A stretch of DNA of 64,000 nt from Tachypleus tridentatus (lineage: Eukaryota; Arthropoda; Merostomata; Xiphosura; Limulidae): the NCBI RefSeq assembly GCF_004210375.1, contig NW_027467782.1, forward strand, positions 36,383,771-36,447,770. The letters are read 5' to 3'. Shown here piece by piece: positions 1 through 11,211 of this stretch. Every line of letters begins with the position of its first letter. The first letter of the stretch is position 1. The notes under the pieces are model-generated. The model was not told the DNA's origin. It was given only the letters and a program-made list of their open reading frames with translations, and did not search any database. The position numbers and the translations under genes were made by a program.

Positions 1-665
1 TCTAAGTAGTGTATTGTAGCTAGCAATAGAGCTAACAGAATTTTTTCAGTAGCATCTACAGAAATACTGAATAGAAGACAAGGGATTTTACTGTTGTTTC
101 ACTGTACAGATCACTTATCAGACTTCATTTAAAGTGCTTTAGTTTTTGTTTCCCTTCCTCCAAAGACATTGCATTGTTGAAAGAAGTTTAGAGAAGAGGC
201 AGTAGGATGATGCCAGAGGTTGTGGAACTGTTCTATGACTCCTCAGTCTCTAAAGTTGTTTTCTTGGGAGAGAGATGGGTCAGAGGTGAAAATTTGATAC
301 GTTTAAGATTAAGGGTGCAGATCCAAACTGTTTAGCAGTGAAAACAAGACAAGGGGCATAGGTTGAAATTGTGGCAGAGTGGGAGTCATCTGCAATTTTG
401 ACAGTTACTTTCAAACAGGGTGGTTGATTTTTGGAATGAGTTGCCTTTAAACAGTGGAAGAGGTAGAAACCTTCAGAGTTCAAGAAAAGGTTGGATGAAT
501 ACACAAGCAGTAAGAGGTGGTGATAATTTGTAGGTGCAATGGGACATCCTTGGCAGGCTATGCTAACAAGTTTCTTTTTTTGTCCCTTTAAGATTTTACT
601 TTAAAGTAAAGACTTTTGCTTGAATACATCCAATATTTTGAAAGGAAGCTTGCCAAATTTGTTTT
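1..665 (+). mobile_element. CR1-like LINE, 3' portion
   Basis: Reading the plus strand in shifting frames gives decayed matches to the C-terminal end of CR1/Jockey-type pol proteins: an ASNRANRI-like stretch near 30-60, a KLFSWER (family LFSLERRRLRGDLI) block near 250-290, then GADPNCLAVKTRQ-like and a WF/FWNELP-like block near 420-460. A short 3' untranslated part follows. The same sequence is present in reverse complement at about 59555-60215 with only scattered differences. The left end is cut by the window and the right end runs into the N gap, so true ends are unknown. Frames are broken, so this is a dead copy. Confidence 0.75.
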
Positions 666-1165
666 NNNNNNNNNNNNNNNNNNNNNNNNNNNNNNNNNNN
701 NNNNNNNNNNNNNNNNNNNNNNNNNNNNNNNNNNNNNNNNNNNNNNNNNNNNNNNNNNNNNNNNNNNNNNNNNNNNNNNNNNNNNNNNNNNNNNNNNNNN
801 NNNNNNNNNNNNNNNNNNNNNNNNNNNNNNNNNNNNNNNNNNNNNNNNNNNNNNNNNNNNNNNNNNNNNNNNNNNNNNNNNNNNNNNNNNNNNNNNNNNN
901 NNNNNNNNNNNNNNNNNNNNNNNNNNNNNNNNNNNNNNNNNNNNNNNNNNNNNNNNNNNNNNNNNNNNNNNNNNNNNNNNNNNNNNNNNNNNNNNNNNNN
1001 NNNNNNNNNNNNNNNNNNNNNNNNNNNNNNNNNNNNNNNNNNNNNNNNNNNNNNNNNNNNNNNNNNNNNNNNNNNNNNNNNNNNNNNNNNNNNNNNNNNN
1101 NNNNNNNNNNNNNNNNNNNNNNNNNNNNNNNNNNNNNNNNNNNNNNNNNNNNNNNNNNNNNNNNN
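666..1165. other. Assembly gap, 500 N
   Basis: An uninterrupted run of exactly 500 N, the usual placeholder length for a scaffold join of unknown size. Any open reading frame spanning it is meaningless. It lies directly at the 3' end of a LINE copy, so a repeat probably caused the break. Confidence 0.99.
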
Positions 1166-1969
1166 ATATAAAGTTCTTCGTGAAGAATGTAACCAGACCC
1201 TCTGTCAAGTAATGAAAGTGACTTAGAAGCTGTGGGTAGAGGAAAAAGTAACGTAGACACTTTCCATTATCCGGCTGTAAAACAACAAATCGTTGTTGAG
1301 TATTTTTAGTTTATGATCTGTCTCAGTATGGCAGCAGTTTGAAAGTTTAAACAGATTTTATCGGATGATTATTCAATTGCAAAATTGAAGCACACACACT
1401 GTGTTGCATCTGATAGTTGATTACTACAACTGTAACTTTTTAAACGTACTATGTTAGTTCCTTGGGTTGAGTATTTACAAGTACAGGTTTGTAACACATT
1501 GTGTCACTTCATATTTTTGACTATTATACTGTCTGAACTGTGTAACAAGTCATCTGACTACATTGCGTCTCCACTACACTATAAATTACTTGTACTGTAA
1601 ATAAACATCTTTCAACATTAGACTTGATTTGACATTTTCTTTGAGCTAAACTTTGAAGAAACACTTGTATTAAAATGTGAAAAACCAACCAACTCCAAAT
1701 ACTCCCTCGATGTAAAGTAATTTCTCATCAATAGAAGGCGCCTCGCACGAGTGAGCACGAAAAAAAACACATCAGTTCTAAATGTTCGAAATCTGGGTCA
1801 TATTTTACTCCGTAGTCACAGAGAATGGGGCCCCACAAATGATACAAGAACAATAAACCTGGGTATTAGTGAGTGTTATGTTAAGGTTTTGAAAATGTAT
1901 GTGAAAAATAAAATAATTATGATAATAATCGGCTTGTAATACTCGCAGTAACTACGACCACGATTTGTT
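1166..1969. other. Unassigned AT-rich DNA
   Basis: No recognisable gene, repeat or splice-bounded exon seen. A 62-codon ORF at 1751-1939 has no coding character (low complexity at its end) and is not supported. Confidence 0.5.
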
Positions 1970-2095
1970 TGTGTGTTTATTTTCAGCCCAAAGCTATACA
2001 ATAGGCCATTTGGGCTTTTACATCGAGGGAAATTGAACCTCAGATTATAGCGTTGTAAATTGTAACCATAGCTTTTACCCACTAGAGGGCAGCAC
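1970..2095 (-). mobile_element. tRNA-derived SINE, family C-like, diverged
   Basis: On the minus strand the pattern is a tRNA-like head (box-B-like GAGGTTCAATTTCCC at about 2025-2042) followed by a tail with TAGCTTTGGGCTG, which matches the family C order GTGTAGCTTTGTGCT. Many substitutions. A further weak, similar stretch lies at about 2459-2545. Confidence 0.5.
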
Positions 2096-2587
2096 CATCT
2101 AGAAGTTTTTATGAAGTCTTTGTCTAATATTTCTTAAAGGTATACCTTTCTTGATAAGAAAAGAAAATAGTCCTCGTCGACGAAAGGATATTTCAGAAAC
2201 AAATAGTTCACGTGGAAAATTAAGAAAAATATGATTTACTAGCACAAATACTAACTGCTTTATATAAAAGAAAAACTTTTAATTTAAAGAGAAAGATAAT
2301 AAAAATGTTTCGATTATAGAGTCTTTTATTTGTTCCCCTGCCTCTCTTGTCAATGAATCAGTTTCTGGATTTACAACAGAAGGATCGGGTTTTTATTCCT
2401 CACAGGAGATAAGCTATGTAATGCCCGGTGTTTAGCTTTGTTTTAAAAATCGAACGACTCGTTTGTACGTTTTAGCACAAAGTTACAGAACAGGAAATCT
2501 CTGTTGGATTCGCTGCGAGAATCGATTCTCGAGTTTTAATGTTAACACGGCCTGAAATTCTTGAAACTGATAATTCCAATCAAGCGT

Positions 2588-2708
2588 ATGTTTATGTTTG
2601 TGTATTTTTCTTTTTGAGAGTCGCATCGGCCTATCTGCTGACGACGGGAATCGAACAGCTGATTCTAGCGTTGTAAATCCGTAAACTTACCGCTGTACTA
2701 GCGGAGGA
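2588..2708 (-). mobile_element. tRNA-derived SINE, family B
   Basis: Minus-strand copy of the short (about 120 bp) family B SINE: head TCCGCTAGTACAGCGGTAAG, a diverged box-B region around CGATTCCCGTCG, and the tail running into a TTTTCT/AGAAAA tract with (AC)n. The intact arrangement is seen at 8577-8700. Confidence 0.7.
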
Positions 2709-2774
2709 CCCTACCAACAGAGGCTGTTTGTTAGATATTAAAATATTCTACAATATTTGTTTCATACAACTTTA

Positions 2775-2835
2775 CTAATAAGACTGAGAACAACGTTTCG
2801 GCCTTCTTAGGTTCACTATAATGTAGTCTTTTAAT
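2775..2835 (-). mobile_element. Penelope-like element terminus fragment
   Basis: Contains AACAACGTTTCGGCCTTCTT, matching the conserved terminus seen at 28165-28285 and 32718-32888 (AACAACGTTTCGACCTTCTT). Only about 60 bp remain and no coding part is adjacent. Confidence 0.5.
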
Positions 2836-3376
2836 TTGGTGACATCGTATGCTTATTATTTAGTTTGATAATTTTATTTGTCGTTGGCCCTTACGCTAAA
2901 TTACTGACAAGAGGAAACACAGTCGATCGGCTGCGCTTGTCGTCCATCATAAGGAATAAACTGTCACTCTTATAATGGGCCTACATCTTGCAGTGCAAGA
3001 AATGTTTTGTTTATTGTACAGATCTGAAATGCAGAGCTCTACCGTAGGACTAACCTACTCTGTAGATATGTACCATCCCTTCGTACTAAAATGGACACAA
3101 ATTTAAAAAGACGTGAAAACCTGTTTTAAACCACTCAAATGTAACGGCTTATGCCCAAAATAAACTTCCATAATCACACCAGTATTTACAAAAATCGGAC
3201 AAACATTTTACTTACAGTTGATATTTCATTCCACAGAAAAACAAACTTCACTTGACGATAATAATCGTAAATATTCTCTGATGATTAGTCTATAATTACG
3301 TAGAAAACATTTAGCACAAACGGAAATTGAGTAATTTTGTCGATGTCAAGAAAATTTGTTTGGAACATTTATGTAA

Positions 3377-3617
3377 AAGCTACACGAGGGCTAGATGTCC
3401 TGAAATATGAATTGAGAGACTGGAGGGAAGGCAGCTAGTGAACAGCACCCACCACCAACTATTGGGCTACTCTTTTACCAACGAATAGTGGGATTGACCG
3501 TCACATTATAACGCCCCCACGGCTGAAAGGGCGAGCATGTTTGGCGCGACGGGGATGCGAACCCGTGACTCTCAGATTACAAGTCGCACGCCTTAACACG
3601 CTTGGCCATGCCGGGCC
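3377..3617 (-). mobile_element. tRNA-derived SINE, family A
   Basis: Minus-strand copy of the 280-bp family A SINE: head GGCCCGGCATGGCCAAGCGT read from 3617 leftward, box-B GGGTTCGCATCCCC, and the body with GTTGGTAAAAGAGTAGCCCA. The tail side is diverged (3377-3440). The head resembles a tRNA, and copies with intact loops read TCGTAA or TTGTAA, suggesting a tRNA-Thr origin (inference). Confidence 0.9.
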
Positions 3618-5115
3618 AGTGTAATAAAGTAAAGTAATTTGTCCAAATACAAAACAAATGTTTTAAAATACGATTATAATAACATTGGATTATCAAAACG
3701 TTAGCACCGTCTCATAAGTTCTAAATACAACTATTAGAAAGAATTGTTACCAAGTAAGCGAAAAACTTCGCGAGCAGTGACGTACGTTCATTCAGTGTTT
3801 GTGGTCAAAATACCATGGTTCTTTACCTGGAAAATTTACAGTGAAGAAAAATTTGTAAAAATTACTGTTTTTAATAGTGTTGTAATGACGCAAAAAACTA
3901 CCATTCAGTGGATACGATTCGATAGTAAAAAGGAATTATGTACCATATCATAACAAGTGAAGAATTATGAAACTTAATAAGGTAACTGAATAGCGAAATA
4001 ACAAATTGGCTTTATTAAGTAGTCAATGGAAAGACTGTGTTTGTGTTACATATCCTTACAAGTTAAGTGAATCGAAGTTGATTTAACTAACTGTGTTTTA
4101 CTGAGTTGTATAATATGTAAATTATCGTAAAGAAAACGTTGAGATTTTTTCTTATATAGTTCAATAACGTATGTTTGGAATGAAAAGCCAGTAGGTTTCT
4201 TGCTATATTGTCTAACAATGTAAATATGTTGGAAAACCTAACTGATTTCCTGTTATATAACTATATAGTTGGAGTTATTGCATAACTCTATTACTTGTCT
4301 ACTAGTAAGGAGCTCAAATAATATAATGACCATTATTTTTCTTCGCTAATTATCTGTTTAAACTGTAAAGAAAAATATATATACAGTTGACAAATTGTAA
4401 AGGTTGTTATCAATGTTTAATATGAAAATATATTATAAATGTAAGAAATATATTATTTATTTAATTGTTATTTTAATATGTTAAATAAAGATTATTTTTT
4501 AGTTTAAAGAATTATACACGTTACTATTATTATTAAGTTACATTTGAAGTTTTCTTTCGGTTTTTTGTAATCGATACAATGTGTAAAACGGTTTTAAAAA
4601 CAACTCTCTCTCTCAAGGTTACGTTCCCCTGGGCCTCCAAACCTACAGTTGTAAGATATCCTTGGTGGATGGAAGAGCTAACACTAATTTCGATTTGTCT
4701 TATTGCTTTGTGGTAAGCTACATGTTATCTTCCAGTTCTTGATAATTAAAGTATGTGGAACAGGGGTGAGAGAGCATCTGACCTCAATACCCAATTATCT
4801 TTTAATTGAATAGTAGGGTTGGATATTTGAAAATGTCAGTGCCCCTTTGGTAGTTAATTTGTGAAAATACTAATATGAACCTAGTAAAGCTGAATATGTT
4901 TAATTAACCTTATTTATGAGGTCAAAAAAACTTTTCAGTTATAGTTAACACTTCTCACCAAACTTCTATATGGTGATTTATCAAGTGTTTTTGTAAATTT
5001 GTTTGTTTACGAAAAAACAAAAACAAAAAAGACAACTATTTAGAGTTGATCTTTATTAGTATTGTTTATATAGAAAACTGAAAGACAAAATCGCGTTTTA
5101 TTTCTCATTTATTTT
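3618..5115. other. Unassigned AT-rich DNA
   Basis: No gene recognised. An ORF at 3744-3953 opens with TTG and has no supporting splice or start context. The DNA around 4370-4520 is almost pure A/T. Nothing else supported. Confidence 0.5.
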
Positions 5116-5164
5116 TTGTTATTGTTTCGCATTATTTGCTGTTTCTGCAACGTGAATGAAAAAG

Positions 5165-5694
5165 CCCGGGGCGAATGGAAAGCCCTGAAAAACCGCGTCC
5201 TCGGGTCTTGTGGAGTTTTTGCCTATACAATGCTAGAAGACCAGGCGCTTGTAACTGAAAAGTTCACCCCTACTGAATTAGATATTTTAGAAGCTGTTTC
5301 AATGATCCATGAATGTGAGAAGGCCCCGACAAATAAGTTTAATAAAAGAGAAAATAATATGATGTTAAAGCAAAAACTGACACAACCAACCATCTTGCAG
5401 ACAAAAAATGCCCCCGCTAGTACAGTGGTAATTCTACGGATTTACAAAGGTAAAATTAGGGGTTCGATTCCCCTCGGTGGGCTCAGCAGATAGCCTGATG
5501 TGGCTTTGCTATAAGAAAACACAAACACCCATACAATAAATGGAAAGTACACAATAGAAAGGAAAACAGAAAGAGCGGAAAACGTGAGCAAGCCTGCTTC
5601 AGGTTTTGATAAAACTAAATCAAAGAAACGCGTTAAGACAATCGTGAATGATGACAAACCTAAAGAGACATTAAACTCTGATTTACTGACAACG
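5165..5694 (+). pseudogene. Coding-looking exon interrupted by a SINE; product not recognised
   Basis: A GC-richer stretch begins after a long pyrimidine tract and the first AG at 5163-5164. It reads RGEWKALKNRVLGSCG, then FTPTELDILEAVSMIHE, then a polar basic part. At 5411 a family B SINE begins. After it, from 5543, the same reading frame continues with a lysine-rich stretch (ERKTERAENVSKP, then KTKSKKRVKTIVNDDKPK) and stays open to a stop at 5746-5748. A possible donor is at 5695 (GTTCGT). Removing the SINE plus one target-site copy (132 nt) leaves the frame unbroken through the junction; with the SINE present a stop occurs inside it. I see the open frames and the duplication; that this was a host exon is inference. 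I cannot name the protein: the N-terminal part looks helical, the C-terminal part basic and low-complexity. No neighbouring exon was identified. It could be a pseudogene, a gene with a SINE-carrying allele, or an exon whose 3' part is now SINE-derived. Confidence 0.5.
5411..5532 (+). mobile_element. tRNA-derived SINE, family B, inserted in the 5.2-kb exon
   Basis: Starts CCCCCGCTAGTACAGTGGTA, has box-B AGGGGTTCGATTCCCCT, then GGCTCAGCAGATAGCC and the tail GTGGCTTTGCTATAAGAAAA. It is flanked by ACAAAAAATG (5401-5410) and ACAATAAATG (5533-5542), a 10-bp target-site duplication with one mismatch. The T-arm stem is perfect, so the copy is fairly young. Confidence 0.85.
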
Positions 5695-5748
5695 GTTCGT
5701 ATTTTTAAAGTTCTTTTACTTTATAGTACTCAGTATTATACACCATAA

Positions 5749-7287
5749 GTATATAACCATTAAAACAAGAATCTGCTCTTTATATTAAACTTTCACTTCC
5801 TACAAGTTTATTTATACCTACACATATATATATATATTGCACTGAGCAACTGAAATATAATGGAATTAATAGTACATTATTAATGCTAATGCAAAATTAC
5901 TGTTATAAAATAATTACAACCATTCTCATATTTAATTTCTGTGAATATCTGACATCTTATTATCTGTATCTGGTTCAAAATTCAATTAATTTCTCATTTA
6001 TCTTACGTTTACGATTAATATTTAGGAGAAGTGAGTTCACATTTTAGAGTTAAAAACATTTCACTTTAATGTAATGTATACTGTGTCAAACTGTGTGACC
6101 AATATCATATCGATGTTGCATGCTTACAATCAGTGTTGTTAAGATCCTGAGGCATCCACAACTACTGAAAAAGATGCATTCAGAGAATCCTTAATGTTCA
6201 GAGTAATTTGAATACATGTAATTCTTCCAAAAGAGACCGATACATGTTCGCTACTATCGAGGTCTGATAAGTCTGTACCCAAGTTAAACTGGTCAATCAT
6301 CTCTTCTTCAATATCATTACACGTGGGAAGACAATTATCATCCATTCAGCTGAAGTCAGAACCAAACGTAAACATATATGACAGCATATTATGTATCGTC
6401 TTAATGACATCTGGAAAACATAAAGGTCAGAGTGTCCATTCGTGATTTTTCATTATCACACATATTTCCACCACTGATATAAAAGTGAGTTATTTTGTGT
6501 CTTACTATAACTAAAATATACCTTGTCTCAGTAGTATTACCAAACCTCTTGTGTTTTTAACCGTACATACACTGAAATGACGTTCGGTTGCAGCTACGAA
6601 CATCTGATTCTGTTTTTAACAGTTATCACATAATTGTAGCGAATCGTTAGATAACGGTAACTTACTTAAATGTGGACTTTATTCTTTTTAGTCCAGTACC
6701 AGTGTATTTGTACCATTTTGTTACAAGTGATTCCACCATATCTTGTTAATAACACTTTGAGACATATTGCATCAGTGTTTGTTTTTATAGTCAGCCAACT
6801 TTCATTGGTCTTACAGACATTTAGTGAAATATCCAGCTGTCTTCTTTTGGACTTTACTGAGATTATTGAATATTTTAAAGTACTATATAAACTGTGTGAT
6901 TTACTACAGTGTTACAACTATGATAAGACAGTTTGAAAACTCTTCCTCTTTATAGTCCTTTGTAGTTCAGATTGCATAACTTTTCATGCTTAATTTATAT
7001 AACGTAAAACCTTTATGTTATTGTTACTATGTTAAACGTGCAAAAAGAGTTATTATATATTATCCATTCAAGCCTTTATTGGTGACTTTCAGTAACTTGC
7101 ATTGAATGATTATTATATATTGTATATACATATATATATATATTTATGTATTGTACATCATCAGAGCTTGTAGCTGATGTTCTACAATTATATTTAGATA
7201 ATAAAGAATAATAATATGAAGCTTGTAGTTCTGTATCGGAAGAAACATCGAGAAATAAAACGGTTCTTCTCTCCTTTTTTTTTTTTT
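5749..7287. other. Unassigned AT-rich DNA with short TA microsatellites
   Basis: Short (AT)n runs at about 5825-5840 and 7125-7143. Two ORFs of 68 and 88 codons (6139-6345 minus, 6670-6936 plus) are open, but I see no homology, splice sites or repeated support. Nothing else recognised. Confidence 0.5.
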
Positions 7288-7499
7288 AATTTCGCGCAGA
7301 GCTACACGAGGGTTATCTGCGCTAGCCATCTCTAATTTAATAGTATAAGACTAGAGGGAAGGCAGCTAGTCATCACCTCCCACCGCCAACTCTTGGGCTA
7401 CTCTTTTGCCAACGAATAGTGGGATTAACCGTATCATTATAATGCCCCCACGGCTGAAAGGGCGAGCATGTTTGGGGCGACGGGGATTCGAACCCCGTC
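7288..7499 (-). mobile_element. tRNA-derived SINE, family A, head truncated
   Basis: Minus-strand body and tail, beginning AATTTCGCGCAGAGCTACAC after a T-run at 7276-7287 and ending at CGGGGATTCGAACCCC. The first part of the tRNA head is missing, as expected for incomplete reverse transcription. Confidence 0.85.
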
Positions 7500-8074
7500 G
7501 AGTTTTATTTCCTCATATTTCTTGTTAAGTTTTTATTAAACAAAATTCACATGACCTTTCATTAAAATTTCTTCTTAGAACGTCCTGTTATATAGCTTGT
7601 ATAGTACATACGTATATGTTTATAATTCGCTCTAATCATATATTTTGTTGCCTACGCAGTCACATATATCCTTATGTATTTGGTTTTTTCTCAAAATCTA
7701 CTATTGTTTATCACCACACGAAATGTTTTTAAATTTATTGTTCAAGACGAACATTTGGCTAAAAACACTTTAACCTCTCAAACGTTCAATGACATATATA
7801 ATCGTATACATCTCAATTTAAGCAAAGGACTTCAACAGAAACAATCAACACATAAGTACTGATTTTACGTTTCTGGTATCCTTCACACAGTTAAAGTGGT
7901 AGTACAGTTAATGACATTAGTTCGAGATTTAACAGAACAACTCCGATGGATTAAGTCGATAGGATAATGGAACGTAATGCTTAAAACAATGCTTGATATG
8001 TACAAATAGCGTATTAGGAAACGAAATTATTTGTACAAAGCGGTTGGTACTAGAGAAACCAGCTACTAACCCTC

Positions 8075-8175
8075 TAGTAGCACAGTGGTACGTCTACGGA
8101 CTAGTACTACTACAAACCGGATTTCAATACCTGTGGAAGGCAGACCACAAACACATACTAATATTGTTTACATAT
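8075..8175 (+). mobile_element. tRNA-derived SINE, family C, diverged
   Basis: Head CTAGTAGCACAGTGGTACGT, box-B-like CCGGATTTCAATACCTGTGG, then GGCAGACCACAAACAC. It matches the order of the better copy at 19925-20078. The tail is not recognisable. Confidence 0.6.
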
Positions 8176-8576
8176 TAATATTTTAAATGTGTTAGTGTCC
8201 TACAAAACCTGTGTATCATGTCGTATTTTAGCTAAAGTACAAAAGCGATGGAACGATAAGATAAAGCTTTATTTGCACTAAATAATCTAAATGACATTTA
8301 GTAAACAAACAAACACACGTAACCGACAAAGTATATTGTAATAAATGTAACTGATTAAATAAAGCTCAACTGGTGCACCGCTGACTGTACATTAAAACAC
8401 TTAGAAATATATTTAGCGATAACAGCAGAATATAACAAGAACAATAAGTATAGTTGTAAAACTATATCTTAAAATGTGTGTGTATGTGTGCCACTTTGGA
8501 TGAAATGTAAAAATATAAATAATTTAATGCTGTTTCATTTGAGTTTGTTTTAATTATGCGAAAGTTAACTTAAATG

Positions 8577-8700
8577 CAGTCCATCAGCTGTTACAGCGGT
8601 AAGTCTTCGGATTTACAACGCTAATATCAGAGTTCGATTCTCCTCGGTGGACTCAACAGATAGTCCAATGTGGCTTTGCTGTAAGAGAAAACACACACAC
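8577..8700 (+). mobile_element. tRNA-derived SINE, family B
   Basis: Reads through head, box-B (AGAGTTCGATTCTCCT), ACTCAACAGATAG and the TTTGCTGTAAGAGAAAAC tail ending in (AC)n. It is flanked by a perfect direct repeat ACTTAAATG at 8568-8576 and 8701-8709, the target-site duplication. This fixes the ends of family B at about 124 bp and shows LINE-type mobilisation. Confidence 0.88.
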
Positions 8701-8930
8701 ACTTAAATGTAATTCAAACCTGCTGACATGTATGTAACAAAGGTTTAAAATAATTTGTTATTTTTAAACCGTCAACCTATAATGATGGAGTATTCTGAAG
8801 CTTCAAAAATAGAATGATAAAGGAAAATTCTTCATTGCGAGTAATAGAAGCTGTTATACCAAACAAGAGGTTCAGAAGAGATGACGTTCTGCAATCCCGC
8901 TGATTAAATGTATTAAGATATCACTGACGA

Positions 8931-9215
8931 GGCCCGGCATGGCCAGGTGGGTTAAGGCGTGCGACTCGTAATCCAAGGGTCGCGGGTTCGAATCCCCGTC
9001 GCCACAAACATGCTCGCTCTTTCAGCCATGGGAACGTTATAATGATACGGTTAATCCCACTATTCGTTGGTAAAGAGTAGCCAAAGAGTTGGCGGTGGGT
9101 AGTGATAACTAGACTAGCTGCCTTCCCTCTAATCTTACACTGCTAAATTAGGGACGGCTAGCGCAGCTGGCACTCGAGTAGCTTTGCGCGAAATTAAAAA
9201 AACAACAACAAACAT
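8931..9215 (+). mobile_element. tRNA-derived SINE, family A, full length
   Basis: Starts GGCCCGGCATGGCCAGGTGG, with box-B GCGGGTTCGAATCCCC, the conserved body and the tail GCGCGAAATTAAAAAAACAAC. Flanked by ATCACTGACGA (8920-8930) and ATCAATGACGA (9216-9226), an 11-bp target-site duplication with one mismatch. This is the reference full-length copy in the window (285 bp). Confidence 0.93.
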
Positions 9216-9705
9216 ATCAATGACGAATGTCGTAAAAAAATAAAGAAATCGGGATGGTAATAATGCAGACAAGGTTAGTGTCTCAGAACTAAGTAAAGGA
9301 AAATTTATCTTTTGATGAATTCGGATCTCATGAAACATTCCAGAAACATAAAACATTCTAGAATTCTATCACAAACTATTTTCTAAATCTCAACCTTCCT
9401 TTCAACTTCTTGATATAAAAGTGAAACACGAAGATGATCTGGTTAAAGCTGAAGACGTTTGGAAAAACGAATTTCAAACTCAGAAACGTATTTTTATTGA
9501 TCGAATGAGAATAAAGTATTTGCAAAAGTTTTGTGTTGTTGGATTTAGTTTCAAAAATAAATTGCTATTGTGTTACTATTTACGTATTAAAACGTGAATC
9601 TATCTTTTAAATTACAGTATTATTATTACATTTTATAATTATAAAGTTTTGTCTTGAGAATTTCATATTATGTAGATCATAGATTTAACGATGATATATA
9701 AACTG

Positions 9706-9955
9706 TTGGCCCAGCATGCCCAAATAGTTATTGCGCGCGATTCATAACCTTACGGTCCTGAGTTCGAATACCCGTCACATTAAACATGCTCTTTCTATCA
9801 GCTGCGGTCAATCCAACTATTCCCCAAAATAAAGTTGTCCAAGAACTGGCGATAACTAGCTGCGCTCACTCTCGTCTTTCACTGCTAAATTAGGGACGAC
9901 TAGCTCAAATAGCTCCTGTGTAGCTTTCTGTGAAACTAGAAAAGCAAAACCAAAC
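9706..9955 (+). mobile_element. tRNA-derived SINE, family A, old diverged copy
   Basis: Recognisable order of head (GGCCCAGCATGCCCAAATAG), box-B (TGAGTTCGAATACCCG), AAACATGCTC and GACTAGCTCAAATAGCTCC, with many substitutions and an internal deletion relative to the copy at 8931. It is clearly older than its neighbours. Confidence 0.75.
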
Positions 9956-10224
9956 AATGAAAAGTCCGTGAGTACAACTACTTCATATGGACAGAGGTCA
10001 TGTTTTCAGTCCTGTATGTATGAGTGTGATTGTCAGTTAAATTTCTCAAAACGGCCGATTGCACTTTTCGAGGGTTGGAAAACATTTAGACTGTTATCTA
10101 ACTGACTAGTTTGTGTAGGGTTAAGGTCACAAAAATACAAAGAAAGAAACATTAACATGGAGATCGATTTTTCACGTTATTTTCGCTCTGTGACTGAGTC
10201 AGAATAGTCACATTTTGATGAATA

Positions 10225-10611
10225 ATGGTGAGCACTTTTAGAATATTATTCCTCATTGTAATATCAAAAATGGTTCTTATCTGGTTAATAAAGACAGACA
10301 CATGGAGACATTTTCTATTTGGAGTCGAATATGATCAACTCTGCGTTGCGGAAGTATTGGCTATAGTGAGTGCCTCTCTCGTTAGAAATGCATTAAACAC
10401 ACAACCCTTTCCTCAACCAGAAGCGTGGTACTTACTGTTTAAGGAGATAGCAAATAAAGAAGGAAGAAACCCTGAAACTGAGTGCTGTATCAAAATATGC
10501 ATTCTGTTTGATGGTAACGCATTTCAGGCAAGACTTATAAGCAGTCGAAGAGACATAGGATTTTGGAATGTCCTCACCAACTTAAAAGTAATCATAACAA
10601 ACACACACTGA
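10225..10611 (+). CDS. Candidate ORF, possible secreted or membrane-anchored protein, unrecognised
   Basis: 128 codons from ATG (context ATAATGG) to TGA. Residues 5-22 are strongly hydrophobic (FRILFLIVISKMVLIWLI, one internal Lys) and could be a signal anchor or signal peptide. The rest is mixed, with cysteines at 40, 87, 88 and 92 (ECCIKIC), a helix-like region AEVLAIVSASLVRNAL and a charged end. Base use is more balanced than in the surrounding AT-rich DNA. A GT at about 10587 (AAAGTAATC) could be a splice donor, in which case the last eight residues are intronic. No family recognised and no partner exon found. It may be a lineage-specific gene, an exon or chance. Confidence 0.35.
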   Translation: MVSTFRILFLIVISKMVLIWLIKTDTWRHFLFGVEYDQLCVAEVLAIVSASLVRNALNTQPFPQPEAWYLLFKEIANKEGRNPETECCIKICILFDGNAFQARLISSRRDIGFWNVLTNLKVIITNTH

Positions 10612-11211
10612 CTGTTTATTTTGTTTCAGATCACGTTATACAATCTTTTACTATTATGTGTTCGAGACTCTCTTCCTGACCCTTGTGATTTCCACGAAAC
10701 CATCACCACCTTTTATAGCATCAATTCCTATTGAGCTTTCATAAATGGACTTGCCTCAACAATAAGTCAATAGGTCCATCAGTATTGCGTCTGTAATAAC
10801 TGTAATTACAAGTCTAACGGCCTGGAGCTATGAACATGAAATCAATAAAGGGTAAAATAGTTGTTGTTGATGACATGTAGAAGAGTGGTCGAGTTACTCT
10901 CAGGATCTGAAAAGAGATACAATTATGAGGTGAAGAAGGCGACTCACGTAACTCACCCATTAACTTTAGAGTTTCTGATGATGATGGATCATTTATAAAC
11001 TCTAAATTATAACGACATATTTCATAACGAATAAACTTAGTATTCCGAAAATTGTTTAATTTAGAAGCTTAAAATCAAGAGAGGTCCACTTCAGTCCATA
11101 CTTTTGAAAGATAAGCTGGACCTACATCATAGTAATTCTAATTTATTTTAACATCACTGAATTCTGTAACTCGTTATAAATATTCCATAATTAATATTTC
11201 ATCCAAGACAA

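Noticed and set aside
588-1260. Four long ORFs of about 180-220 codons over 588-1260
   Set aside because: They consist mainly of the 500-N gap read as open sequence.
6139-6345. 68-codon minus-strand ORF with an acidic start (DIEEEMIDQF)
   Set aside because: Looks slightly protein-like, but has no family match I know, no splice context and is short for AT-rich DNA; left open rather than called.
6670-6936. 88-codon hydrophobic ORF
   Set aside because: T-rich chance frame without other support.
8931-9005. tRNA genes (and similar heads at 23071, 34377, 11226)
   Set aside because: The tRNA-like part is always followed by the same SINE body and tail and flanked by target-site duplications.
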